DNA from: Piezodorus guildinii
Taxonomy: Eukaryota > Arthropoda > Insecta > Hemiptera > Pentatomidae
Direction of reading: 5' to 3'
DNA: 64,000 nt
Assembly (NCBI GenBank): GCA_023052935.1
Contig: CM041298.1
Span: 116,047,977-116,111,976 of the forward strand
Shown here: positions 30,658 to 40,236 of the stretch, in pieces
Layout: each line of letters opens with the position of its first letter
Position numbering within the stretch: position 1 is the first letter of the stretch
The notes under the pieces: generated by a model
What the model saw: the letters and a program-made list of their open reading frames with translations, nothing else
What the model was told of the DNA's origin: nothing
Database searches by the model: none
Made by a program: the position numbers and the translations under genes

Positions 30658-30908
30658 ATCTTATAATTGAATTTCTTATTTATTTATTTATCTATTTTCT
30701 TTTTTATTATTTATCTATTTATTACTTAATTATTTGTATTTATTTATTTTTTTATTTTTGTTATAAAGTTATAATCAGTACTTTCCTTGTGATTATTTTC
30801 TTTAACTCAAAATAGAACTCTCACACAAATTTCTTTAACTTAAGTGAATTTATAGGCGTTGATGACCTCGTAGTTTTACGCCTTTAAGCATCAACAAACA
30901 AACAAACA
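30658..30908 (+). other. LINE 3' UTR and (AACA)n tail
   Basis: T-rich at first ((TTTA)n-like), then GGCGTTGATGACCTCGTAG and CGCCTTTAAGCATCAACA, ending in (AACA)n rather than poly(A). This matches the I-group habit of short tandem tails. SINE A tails are also AACA/AATA-rich. Confidence 0.8.
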
Positions 30909-30920
30909 ACACATGTTTCT
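30909..30920 (+). repeat. Target-site duplication, 3' side
   Basis: ACACATGTTTCT, identical to 24495-24506. Confidence 0.95.
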
Positions 30921-31030
30921 ATATAAATTCAATTTAATTAATTCTTAATTTTAATTAAATAATTAATTAATTTAATTAATAGTTTCACTAATTTTTATCT
31001 CTAACTGTATTTGAAAATTCTTTCATTGAT
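30921..31030 (+). repeat. Family A copy 10, 3' remainder
   Basis: ATTCAATTTAATTAATTC ... TTTCACTAATTTTTATCTCTA ... TTTGAAAATTCTTTCATTGA, in step with other A copies; lost before the terminus. Confidence 0.85.
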
Positions 31031-31126
31031 TTAAAAAAAATTCTATTATATTTTTATCTACACCAATAAGCTTTAATACACCAATAAATCAAGGTTTAAT
31101 ATCGCTATCTTTTTATCACTCAGGGC

Positions 31127-31396
31127 CACCCATAGCGTAGTGGTTAGCATAACAGCTTTATTTTTTTGTTTATTTATTTTATAATATTCCGCATCTACCC
31201 AAGCGGGTCATTAGCGGCTAAAATTGTATATATTACATTACATTGCATAACAGCTTTATATGCCTGTGGGATGTCAGGTACTCGTTAAAGATCCCTATCC
31301 TAATAAAACCTGAATAGGCAAAATTTAGGACTCCCACTGTAGCATCGTCCGATTAGCCATAGCAGCATAAAAGTGACGTTAAACGAATAAACAACA
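31127..31396 (+). repeat. SINE family A, copy with deletion and nested insert
   Basis: Head GCGTAGTGGTTAGCATAACAG, then an 84-bp insertion, then a jump from TATGC to CTGTGGGATGTCAGGTACTC that removes the B-box. The normal 3' part and AAC-rich tail follow. Confidence 0.75.
31161..31244 (-). mobile_element. 84-bp retroposed fragment inside a SINE
   Basis: Flanked by a perfect 14-bp duplication GCATAACAGCTTTA (31147-31160 and 31245-31258). On minus it ends with an A-rich ATAAAATAAATAAACAAAAA tail. Its body word GCATCTACCCAAGCGGGT (plus strand) partly recurs near 12607. Source element unknown. Confidence 0.8.
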
Positions 31397-31432
31397 ACTC
31401 TCTATTACCATTTACAATTTTATATTTAAGAT

Positions 31433-31959
31433 TCGCCGCTTTAGGCTGCTTCAACACTTTACTAGACAAACGGTCAAACCTTCCTCTGAACTACAAAAGG
31501 CATTACTATTGCATGACTATTAAAAGACCAATCTGGTCTTACGGAGTAGAGCTTTGGAGCTCTACTAAACCATCAAATTCTTCCCGCATCCAATCCTTAC
31601 AATCCAAAATCCTCAATGCTCCTTACTTTGTCACGAATTAACTTATCCATAAAGACCTTAATGTTCCCTATGTTACTGATTTGGTCCGGACCAGGTATCA
31701 ATCCTTTCATGACAAACTCCATTATCACTCTAACCCAATAGTTTCAATCCTTTCTTCCTCATCAATTCCGTATAATCCTCCGAGGCGCCTGAAAAGGAAA
31801 TGGCCCGGGGACCTTCTAGTTTAGAATATTTTTAGAGTGCTTCCAATGAGAAGCTTCTCTACATGTATATCAAGTCATTGTATTATATAACACATCACAT
31901 TTATTTGATTTATTTTTGTTAAAACAGTTGTAAATACCAATAAAATGATTTTAAAAAAA
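31433..31959 (+). pseudogene. Jockey-clade LINE 3' copy, 5'-truncated (527 bp)
   Basis: The plus strand encodes decayed C-terminal RT (GVELWSSTKPSNSSRIQSL-like, then PPRRLKRKWPGDLL) and a UTR with AATAAAATG and an A run. It is flanked by a perfect 12-bp duplication TATATTTAAGAT (31421-31432 and 31960-31971). It belongs to the same subfamily as 15140-16330. Confidence 0.9.
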
Positions 31960-32130
31960 TATATTTAAGATAATGTTTTTTTTTTATAATCTTAAGCTTT
32001 CCAACGGCATATCATACGTCTATGTTACTGTTTTTATTTTTTAAAACACAATAATTAGCTTAAAAAATAGTATTGTCTTTTTGTCCTTTACTGATTAAAA
32101 AAATATCTTATAGGGGCTTGACCTAACATT

Positions 32131-33039
32131 TTTATCTCGGTTTCTCTGCTATCCTTCCTTTTAAAGTTAACCTGTAGATCCTTCAATTTTTTTTCTTAAC
32201 CGTCTTCTATCTTTCTTGTCAATGTACTTTTGAAATTTTTTCATTCCTTATTCTCTGGTTGAAACCGCACCAGAAAGATCTGAAGAGACTCTCAGACTGG
32301 TCCGAGTTAATAAAAAGAGGAAAGATATAAAAAGCAAAAAAAAAAAAAATCGAGAAGAAAAGATATATATAAAAAATAAAGAAGGAAAGAAGTAAAAAAG
32401 GATCCGAAACCCGTTTCCCTAGTTCAATAAATCCATTGTTCAAATATTTGTGAGCGGAGAGCCTGAGTTGTGAAGGAGGTCTCGACTAAACTGGATTACA
32501 AGAGAGTACAATGGGTAGAGTTGTCACCTGCTCCCAGCTGGCCTTCCACAATGCTAGGGTCTTCCTGGGGGAGGTTGGGTAATCTTGGGGGACAGGTATC
32601 TTGGGATAAGACGTCTGCCCAAACATCCAAGGGTCATGATCTCTTGGCTCGGAAAATCGCAAATCCTACCTTTTCTGTTATTTCTTTTACCTTTGGATCT
32701 CACAGGATTTATCGAGTCAGGCAGAGGATCTGACAGGAGAAAAAAATTTCTCCCACTTTCGAGTGGAAGAAAATTAGATAATAATTTTTCTTAATAAAAA
32801 TATTTCGAATAATCAATGGTGGACTGTGAAATGATATAAAGGAAGAGATGGTACGGATGGAGGTAAACAAAAAACATAGTAAATAAAATAATAGGATAAA
32901 AAAATATTTACGAAACCATTTGATATCCAACGTTTTGACTCTTATTTATGCCTTTATCAGGGGGAAAAAAAAACAACATAATTTTCTTGATCTGGAGATT
33001 CTTTTAATTTTTTTTCTATCTACAATAATAACTGAGATT
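32131..33039. other. Unassigned sequence
   Basis: About 900 bp. 32470-32730 is GC-richer (TCACCTGCTCCCAGCTGGCC, TCTTCCTGGGGGAGGTTGGG) and single-copy here. Open frames of 69-87 codons overlap in it but none has a recognisable motif. A host exon or a SINE-like element cannot be excluded. Confidence 0.35.
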
Positions 33040-33403
33040 CGGAGGGTCACTCATATCGTAGTAGCTAGCATAACAGCTTTCTATGCCAAAGGTCGCGGTT
33101 AAAATCAATTTATGAATTTTTAAATACATGTAGAAATAAAAATAGGGATCCCTTGTAGCTGGGTGGTTAGCGTAACAGCCTCCTATGCAAAAGGTAACGG
33201 GTTCAAACCCGCAGGTGGTCCTAGGATTTTTTAATGGGAATAAAAAATCCTTAGTTATGCCGTCCTTCGGATGGGACGTTAAAAGGTGGTCCCGAGTCCC
33301 GAGTCCCGAGCCTGTGCGATGTCAGGTACTCGTTAAAGATCCCTATCCTAATATAACCTGGATAGGCAAAATTTAGGACTCCCACAGTAGCATCGTCCGA
33401 TTC
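33040..33403 (+). repeat. SINE A head + A-repeat sliver + SINE A (composite)
   Basis: A SINE A head (33040-33097, TCGTAGTAGCTAGCATAACAG) joins 46-50 bp of A-repeat sequence and then a nearly complete SINE A (33154-33403). The sliver and SINE are almost identical to 4930-5210, including AATACATGTAGAAATAAAAA immediately before the SINE. GTCCCGA is triplicated at 33293-33312. The tail is replaced by LINE sequence. Confidence 0.8.
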
Positions 33404-33872
33404 TCAGTATTCCATTGCATCATTCCTGTACCTAGTTATCCAATCCCGCCGTCCATCATACATTTTCAACTTTTTACAATTAAAATCCTCTGTCCATTCC
33501 CGCTGTACAAGCTCTTGGCCTTCAGATTTATACAGAATGGCCCACCAATCTGGACCATTCGATAGATCGTCCCTTATCCGATCCTCAATCCTATGGAATT
33601 CTATTCCTCATTCTATCCGTCACTCCAACTCTCTTCCTACATTCAAATCCCGCTTATTCATTCATCTCATGACCATCCAGTCAGAACAAAATCGTAAATA
33701 AGACTCTATTTTATTTTATACTCTACATATTTGCGTATGTCTGTTTTCGATTGGTTTTTGTTAACTTGTTTAAAAATAAACTATTACTCTAAGACTTTGA
33801 GGCCCAATTTATGTATTATGTAAATGTTATTTTAAAGGAACTTGTCCCAGAATAATAAAGAATTTATTTATT
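33404..33872 (+). pseudogene. CR1/L2/RTE-like LINE 3' end
   Basis: The frame 33561-33701 reads DRSSLIRSSILWNSIPHSIR then SNSLPTFKSRLFIHLM, the terminal block of many LINE reverse transcriptases, and stops. The UTR ends AACTTGTCCCAGAATAATAAAG and a (TTTA)n tail. It belongs to the same family as the 7.5 kb fragment. Upstream RT domains are absent or unrecognisable. Confidence 0.7.
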
Positions 33873-34223
33873 TAATAATTTTTTTTTTTCGATTCTAACA
33901 AAATTACGAAATGGCTTTCAATTAAATGAATTATTCTATAATTAACGCCAAGCCAATTTCTGAGCAGCGAATTAAATTTAATATCATTTGAGACGAGCCT
34001 TTTGAAATTGAACCTTAGCACCTGCCTGGCAGTCCGTCAACAAATTAAGTTGTCCTTAATTACTTTCAGTGATCTTTCTGCAATAGTTTATTTTTATAGC
34101 TAATGATTATTACAGTTCTACTTAAAATGGTTTTCTCGAGACTTATGACTTTTTTTTTCTGTTTAGACTTCTAGATGTCGGCAGCTGTCACAATACAAGT
34201 CTGGCCGCTGAAAAAAAAATTAT
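33873..34223. other. Unassigned sequence
   Basis: No ORF or tail. Some resemblance of ATTCTAACAAAATTACGAAATG to about 12577 was seen, too short to call. Confidence 0.4.
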
Positions 34224-34310
34224 ATGTTAAGAAGGAGTGTAATGGTTCTAGCATCACCTCATTCGGTCTCTAATTATGATGCCGTATTTGGAAACCTCGC
34301 ATTCACCTCA
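34224..34310 (-). repeat. Dispersed repeat P, scrap 3
   Basis: On minus, GAGGTTTCCAAATACGGCAT and GGTGATGCTAGAACCATTA parallel GAGATTTCCAAATACGGTAA and GGTGATGCTAGAGCGATTA of copy 2. Diverged. Confidence 0.5.
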
Positions 34311-34425
34311 TTTTTTATCTCTTTTTTATATTTTATTTTTCTTCCTAAACAGTGGTCGTTTCTGGCATAATTATGTCGTCCAAATGTATATAATTGAATG
34401 CCATAATATACTCTCGAGCTAATAG

Positions 34426-34510
34426 AGTTTATTTCTTATAGATGTCGCTAAAGCATTTGATTGAGTCTGGCGTTTTGGCTTCTATTCAAGCTCAAAAAAT
34501 TAATGTCTCA
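34426..34510 (+). pseudogene. Tiny RT fragment (motif A region)
   Basis: Reads SLFLIDVAKAFD, a stop, then VWRFGFYSSSKN. This is the reverse transcriptase motif A neighbourhood (..LDVAKAFDxVWHxGL..) of Jockey/CR1-like elements. Nothing else of that element remains nearby. Confidence 0.55.
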
Positions 34511-34570
34511 AGTAATATCTCATAGTTAAGGAGCTGGAAAAACTTTCGACCAATATATGCAACCGATATA

Positions 34571-34862
34571 GGGGTTAACTGTTGCATGGTGGTGAGCATA
34601 ACAGCCTCCTATGCCCAAGGTCCCGGGTTCAAACCCGCAGGTGGACCTAGAATTTTTTAATAGGAGTAAAAAACCCTTAGTAATGCCGTCCTTCGGATTG
34701 GACTTTAAAAGGTGTTCCCGAGCCTGTGCCACGTCAGGTACTCGTTAAAGATCCCTATCCTAATTAAACCTGGATAGGCAAAATTTAGGACTCCCACTGT
34801 ACCATCATCCGATTAGCTACAGCATTACAAAGGGACGTTAAACAAATAAACAAACATATACA
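34571..34862 (+). repeat. SINE family A, near full-length copy
   Basis: Head TGTTGCATGGTGGTGAGCAT, B-box GGGTTCAAACCC, and the whole body to ACGTTAAACAAATAAACAAAC. Flanked by a 12-bp duplication GCAACSGATATA (34559-34570 GCAACCGATATA; 34863-34874 GCAACGGATATA) with one mismatch. Confidence 0.9.
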
Positions 34863-35300
34863 GCAACGGATATATACAATGAATCGATTTATTTTAGAGA
34901 AAATATCAGGTGCTCACAACACTCGACCTACACTTACCTCCGTTGTTAGAATCAATTTGAGAAATTTTAAATAAATCTAGATTTGAAAAATATTATCTAC
35001 TATCTTCAACAACTTTTTCGACAACACTCTTTCTAAATATTTAACTTTCCAACTGTATATTACCGTTCTTATGGAGGAAAAAATACCTTAAAATACTTGT
35101 TGCTCTTTTTTCCTTATGTTGGCTATCAATTTCTTTCATCTTGTTTTATTACCTGTTTTTCATCAATGCTAGCAACATGATATGGTTAATTCTTAGAATC
35201 TAAAAAATTAAAGGTATTTTACAGGAAGAAAACTTTAAATATTACGATTGGAAATCTACATGATATTAAAGCTCATAAAATACATTGATGCAGTGAATTT

Positions 35301-37252
35301 TTTTTTTTTTATTTTAGAAACAATTCTTTATTGAGCAATATTACAATCTGTCCAATTTAGGACATTTTTAATAGTGATGAAGTACAACATTCATACTACA
35401 TTCACACGATATATACAAAACAATAAATTTATATAATAATAATACAATATACATATATACAAAACAAAATCAATAAAATATATACAAAAGTCACTCATAC
35501 CTATATACAATTCACAAGCATACAGCACGTGAGTGGAGAATCTAGCCAATGCTAGAACTCCAATATACATTTTACAAGAGGTCTCGAGGCCACTGCCGTT
35601 TTAACCTTCTAGGAGGATGGTAAGGATGTGTGGAGCTGGATAAGGATTGAGCTAGGGGATTAGGATGATGGATAAGGTTCTGATGGAATTTAGAGAATTT
35701 TAATGGTATAAGGTCTAAAATAAATGGAATATTTAGGTCGTGGTGTAAGGTATGGTTGGATACATAATAAGGAGCATTAACTATTGTTCGGAGGACTTTT
35801 GATTGGAAGGATTGAATGCGTTTGATGTTAGAAAATTTGGCTGTCCCCACAGTTCAAGTCCGTAGGTCCAGATAGGTTTCAGTACTGTCTTGTATATTAG
35901 CAGTTTGTTCTCGATAGATAATTTAGAATTTCTGTTCAGTAGTCTGTATAATTGTCCAAATCGTCGATTAAGTTCTTGTCGTTTAAGTCTAGTATGTGGG
36001 TTCCAAGTTAGTCTTTTGTCCAGAAGGAGGCCAAGATACCGGACTGTGTCGGAGAAAGGAAGCGGAACGGAGTTAAAGAGAACTGGAGGGCAGGATTGTC
36101 TTCGAAGGGTAAAGGTGACATGTTTGCATTTAGATTGATTAACTTTGATTCTCCAGTTGTTACACCAGTCTTCAATTTGAGAAAGGTGCGTTTGGAGGCC
36201 TATAGATGCAATTTCGGGATCTAAGTGAGAGGATAGGATAGCTGTGTCATCAGCGTACGTTGCTAGGAAGGTATTAGGGCAAACAGGAATATCAGCCGTG
36301 TATATATTGTAAAGGAAAGGACCAAGGACACTGCCCTGAGGAACACCGGATTCGACTGGATAATAATTGGAATATTCTGCACCACAGCGAACTCGGAAGG
36401 AGCGGTTTGATAGATAGGATCGGAGGACTAGGTATAGGGATTGGGGTAAATGGTTTTTGAGCTTAAAGAGTAATCCCGGGTGCCACACCCGGTCAAATGC
36501 TTGCGTTATGTCCAGAAATGCACCCGAGCAGTACTCCTCGTTCTCAAGGGCAGAGGAAATATGGTCAACGACTCGGAGCCCTTGCTGAACGGTTGAATGT
36601 TGGGAACGGAATCCAAACTGATGGGAAGGAATAGTGTGGGATTCTAATAAAGGTAATATTCGTTTGAGGAGGATTTTTTCAAAGATTTTTGAAAGGATTG
36701 GGAGTAGGCTGATAGGTCTATATGATGTCGTTGTGTTAGGAGGTTTACCTGGTTTTAGGAAGAGAATTATAGTGGAATGTTTCCATAAGAGAGGAAAATG
36801 AGTAGTTCGTAGAATGGAGTTGTAAATATATGTAAGAAATATAACGGCTTTAGATGGAAGCTGTCTGAGAATCTGAGGAGTGAGGAGATCGTATCCAGGA
36901 GATTTACGGAGTGCAAGTTTTCGGAGAAGATATTTGACCTCGGAGGGATTAACTGCTTTAGGAGGTAATGAAAGCGGGATTGGAGACTGAAGGAACTCTT
37001 CCACCACTGCAGTGTGGTTTGGATGGGATTCTGGATGAGGTGTGAAGACTTCGGAAACGTATTTGGCAAGTTCCTCGGCTTTGTCTTCATCAGACGCAGC
37101 CCAGGAGCCATTACTTCGACGGATGGGATGGGAAATATGGTGGGATTTTAGAATTTTCTTAGTGACATTCCATAGGGAATTGTCACAAGCTGAAAGAGAA
37201 GACAGGAAGGAACTAAAGGATTGGGAACGGAAGGTCGCCAGCTCCCTCTTTA
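35301..37252 (-). mobile_element. Jockey-clade LINE, 5'-truncated (1.95 kb)
   Basis: The A-rich tail on minus (T run 35301-35310) follows AATAAAGAATTG. The target duplication ATGCAGTGAATTT occurs at 35288-35300 and 37253-37265. The endonuclease and 5' end are lost; most of the RT and the whole C-terminus remain. It is a different Jockey subfamily from the 15.1 kb set (UTR word AAATGTCCTAAATTGGACAG). Tails of the same subfamily lie at 9748-9856 and 61870-62165. Confidence 0.93.
35572..37252 (-). pseudogene. Jockey reverse transcriptase, one frameshift
   Basis: An open minus frame of 512 codons (37319-35781) holds the RT: SYRPISLLPILSKIFEKILL, FGFRSQHST, GAFLDITQAFDRVWHPG (motif A), SGVPQGSVLGPFLYNIY and YADDTAI (catalytic Asp pair). 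RYLGLLLDKRLTW then IWTYGLELWG follow. One base is missing in a G run (CCCC on plus, 35845-35848). The correct frame continues as TAKFSNIKRIQSFQSKVLR to PPRRLKRQWPRDLL and stops at 35572. The first 22 or so residues of the open frame (MPPTRLCDALKKS...) are A-repeat sequence, not LINE. Otherwise remarkably intact. Confidence 0.92.
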
Positions 37253-37343
37253 ATGCAGTGAATTTAATTAAAATCTTTGTGCTTTTCTTGAGAGCATCGC
37301 ATAAACGTGTTGGAGGCATGGTATAAAGAGGTTCTGTTTCTGA

Positions 37344-37660
37344 TTTTGTTGAATTCGTACTTTAGAGGAAGAAAATTTAAAATACTGTATTTAAACCCTA
37401 TCAGACTATTTCAATCAGAGTGAAACCTTTGTCAAATTAAAACCCATTATATTTTAGACTAATATAGCGAACTCAATCAAAATCTTTAGAGCCGTTATTA
37501 AGATAATCATAAAAAAGTAGATGATGCTTGGTATAAATTAGCTCTTTACTTGACATTTTTGTGGCTCTTAATTGGACTCAAGGGTCACAAAAAATGTAAT
37601 ACCATTGAAAACTTGAGTTCGAAAGTTTTTAATATTATAGTACTTTAGCGAAAGTAAAAA
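37344..37660 (-). repeat. Family A repeat, copy 13 fragment
   Basis: Starts GTACTTTAGAGGAAGAAAA and ends in the A terminus GCGAAAGTAAAAATT. It re-covers sequence already present in copy 12, so it is a second, adjoining copy in the same orientation. Confidence 0.8.
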
Positions 37661-37706
37661 TTATAAAATTAACAGAAATCGACTTTAAAATAAGTGTGTT
37701 TACATA

Positions 37707-37840
37707 CGAACTGCGTGGTCTAGTGGATAAAGCACTAGTCAGTCTACTGTGCTCCAGGTCGTGGGTTCAAATCCCGTTTATGGCAGAATATTATTTACTC
37801 TGTTATTACAGCCAGGGGAGGGGGAGAGGGAGGGAGGGCG
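37707..37840 (+). repeat. SINE family B, head half
   Basis: CTGCGTGGTCTAGTGGATAA (A-box) and GTGGGTTCAAATCCC (B-box), then GGCAGAATATTATTTACTC and a purine-rich GGGAGGG run. The body continues at 38700 beyond an insertion. Confidence 0.8.
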
Positions 37841-38313
37841 GACGCAACCGAATTGCGTCCCGTGATATTTTATGATCCTACAAATATTCCGAATTGAGTC
37901 CCGCCTACCTCTAGGGGTTGGGTCCCAACCTGTAAAAGGTGTCAGGTATAGGAGCTCCATATCAGCACCACTGTGAGGTTAGCTGCATTGCTAATTCCAG
38001 TTAGTGAAGTTTATGTCATAAAAGATTTCTGCCGACAAGAAAAACTACGTACATGGACCTAATCAATTTTGAATTAAATTACAGCCAAATAACACATTGA
38101 TATTTTCATGCAATTTGAGGTAATAGTGTCTTACATAGACATATGTGTATATGTGACATATACTATATTAATACTAACTTGTTTTTTCTAAGTTTATAGT
38201 ATACACATATATTGTGTAGGACGCAATTTTATTTCGAATCGCATGAACAATAAATTCCCAAATCGTTGCATAAATAAAATTGTTTATTTATTGACTGAAA
38301 CCTAAGAACAGTA

Positions 38314-38377
<64 letters not shown>

Positions 38378-38699
38378 ATATAATTATATAATTAATATTT
38401 ATCAAACTACATAGCTTGGCCTGAAGTACGCAAAAATATCTTCTTTTATGAAAAATATATCGTTAAAATATATTTGCCTTTTTTTTTTAATGACTTTTTA
38501 AACGTTTCTTGATTATTTGTATATGTCTCCGAACTATTTAAGCTGTCTTTTTGCCTTCTAAACCTGGGTGTACTGATAAGCCGTACTATACCGTACCTTT
38601 TTCAGGTACCAGGCGGGACTCAACTAAGATTCTGTAAAACCGACCCTGGGACTCAATTAGGAATCTTTTTGCCAAACGGGACTCAATTCGGACTCACCC
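37841..38699. mobile_element. 859-bp TIR element with reiterated CCGAATTG(A/C)GTCCC ends
   Basis: Inserted in a SINE B between two copies of GGGAGGGCG (37832-37840 and 38700-38708), a likely 9-bp target duplication. The left end carries CCGAATTGCGTCCC (37848-37861) and CCGAATTGAGTCCC (37889-37902). The right end carries the inverse, GGGACTCAATTCGG (38678-38691), GGGACTCAATTAGG (38648-38661) and GGGACTCAACTAAG (38615-38628). Subterminal repeats and an 8-9 bp duplication suggest hAT- or P-like cut-and-paste ancestry. The AT-rich interior has no transposase, so it is non-autonomous. Confidence 0.7.
38320..38373. repeat. (TA)n microsatellite
   Basis: Alternating TA, about 54 bp, in the middle of the TIR element. 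Confidence 0.95.
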
Positions 38700-38900
38700 G
38701 GGAGGGCGACCCAAGGGTATGGAGACCCTCCTGGGGCAGACCCAGCCTCTATAAAGTGGGTACCCAAAAATGGGGTAAAACCTGGCGGCTGAGCGTCATC
38801 TCGGCCGAATCACCTCATTGCCGGGCAGTTCACCTCGAAACATTACGAATCTCTACATGTACTGAGCCCGAGAACCTTCATGGATTGTAGAAGTACAGGT
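38700..38900 (+). repeat. SINE family B, body half
   Basis: GTATGGAGACCCTCCTGGGG, CAGACCCAGCCTCTATAAAG, GGCGGCTGAGCGTCATC and TGTACTGAGCC, ending in GTACAGGTTTTTT. It completes the head at 37707-37840. Confidence 0.85.
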
Positions 38901-38927
38901 TTTTTATATTTAATTTTTTTATAATAA

Positions 38928-39200
38928 TTATAACGAAAATGATGGTTCGATGGCAATTCCAACAAATATTCCGTGATTCCGCGTGTGTAACCTTATAAAG
39001 CGCAAATGGCCTGGACAAAACATTCTGCGTTGTACCTTATTCTCGAAAACCTTAAGGCGTTGTTCATCGTTCAAAGTAAGGGACCACGTTTCATAATCGT
39101 AAAGGAACGTCGAGATAATTATAGTTTTAGCCATTTTAACCTTCAATTTTCCTGACGGAAGCAGCGAGCTGAGTAAGTAATTTGGCCCCCTCGTCAACAT
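38928..39200 (-). pseudogene. RTE/BovB-like RT fragment
   Basis: The minus frame contains MAKTIIISTFLYDYETWSLT and LNDEQRLKVFENKVQRRMF, matching the post-polymerase region KTIILPTVLYGCETWPLTLK.. of the 60.4 kb copy. Degraded on both sides. Confidence 0.75.
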
Positions 39201-40236
39201 ATAATACCGTAATTATTATTTGTTTGATGGCGTCGAAAATAATCTTGTTATTTTTAATTACTCTCAAGCAATAAATTAGGGGTGTAACATTTATTTACCA
39301 GTCCGAGATCGTTCCATAATAGAGTTCCCAGTTAGTCGTTCTTCGTCTAAGTTTCAATTAGATATAATATCTCTGTAATTACGGTTCTTCTATAGAAAAT
39401 GGACGATAAAAACCCTGACCATTAATTTTATAATTGCCCTAGAACTTCGTGTCATTCGTGGGCAGGTAGTTGAAATGATATTTGTTTTTTTGAGGCGTAA
39501 TTGAGTACTTAATTTTCCGCAGTCAGCAAAGTTACAGAATCATCAAGGCGATTCGAGTGCCATTTTCTAACATGATAAAACAAATAATAATTGTCTTCAT
39601 TTAATTGAATCACTTACCAATAATAAGGCAAAAGTATAGTAGAATATGCTTTACCTACCATGCATATTTATATATATTCTTTCACCGGCAGTGTCGCTCT
39701 AATTATTAGCAGTGTCAAACTATAATTTTTAAAAACACATGTTTTAAAAGAATCATAATATATTCCAACAATTATTAAAAAACAAACAAAAAAAATACTG
39801 AAATAAATAAATTAAGTTAATAAAAATCAGTTATTCTCTGACTTAACATTTATCGCCCGTCCTGTAGATGTTCTTATGCGCGACTAACTTGGGGTGGGGT
39901 AAATAATTTATAAAAAAATATATCAACATCTGTTTTTGTAAAACGGCCAATTATATATTTTACGATATTCCATATTTTCTTCCTTTAAATTACTTATGTA
40001 GATTTTAATTACTTTAAAAAAAAAATAATAACCATATTACCATGCTAGCTTTGATAAAGAGGGGACAAATATTATTGAACGAATTTGGTACCTAACTAAT
40101 GGAGAAAATAGCAAACATATATTTTAGTTGATTATTTTTTTATTTTTATTTTGAATTACATATTGGTTTTTTAATAGATTTTAAGAGGTTGTTAAATAGA
40201 TTTTGTGGCAGTGTGATTATATGGGACAACTCAGTT
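39201..40236. other. AT-rich sequence, nothing recognised
   Basis: About 1 kb. No ORF above 60 codons, no tail, no match to the window's repeats. May be single-copy. Confidence 0.5.

Larger units (their letters stand above)
24507..30908 (+). mobile_element. Full-length I-type non-LTR retrotransposon (6.4 kb)
   Basis: Complete element with exact ends: 12-bp target duplications on both sides, the promoter at base 1, ORF1, a middle ORF, ORF2 with endonuclease, RT and RNase H, a roughly 250-bp 3' UTR and an (AACA)n tail. RNase H after RT plus a CCHC gag is typical of the I group. The element moves by target-primed reverse transcription. The only clear coding defect is a one-base shift in an A7 run (29268-29274). 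Everything else is open, so it is young or recently active. The 1.0 kb gap between ORF1 and ORF2 is unusually long. Confidence 0.95.
31031..32130 (-). repeat. Family A repeat, copy 11, hosting a SINE and a LINE
   Basis: Minus-orientation A sequence appears in three blocks that join up when insertions are removed. These are TTCTATTATATTTTTATCTA to TTTTTATCACTC, then ACTCTCTATTACC to ATTTAAGAT, then AAGATAATG to AAAATAGTATTGTCTTTTTG. The insertions are the SINE at 31127-31396 and the LINE at 31433-31959. Confidence 0.8.
34906..37343 (-). repeat. Family A repeat, copy 12, split by a Jockey LINE
   Basis: 34906-35300 runs from ATCAGGTGCTCACAACACTC to ACATTGATGCAGTGAATTT. 37253-37343 continues as ATGCAGTGAATTTAATTAAA through ACCATGCC-type sequence to AACAAAATCAG-like sequence (minus reading). 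The duplicated ATGCAGTGAATTT is the target duplication of the LINE. Confidence 0.85.

Noticed and set aside
36767..37326. ORFs overlapping the Jockey RT in other frames
   Set aside because: The RT frame has all domain motifs; these are shadows.
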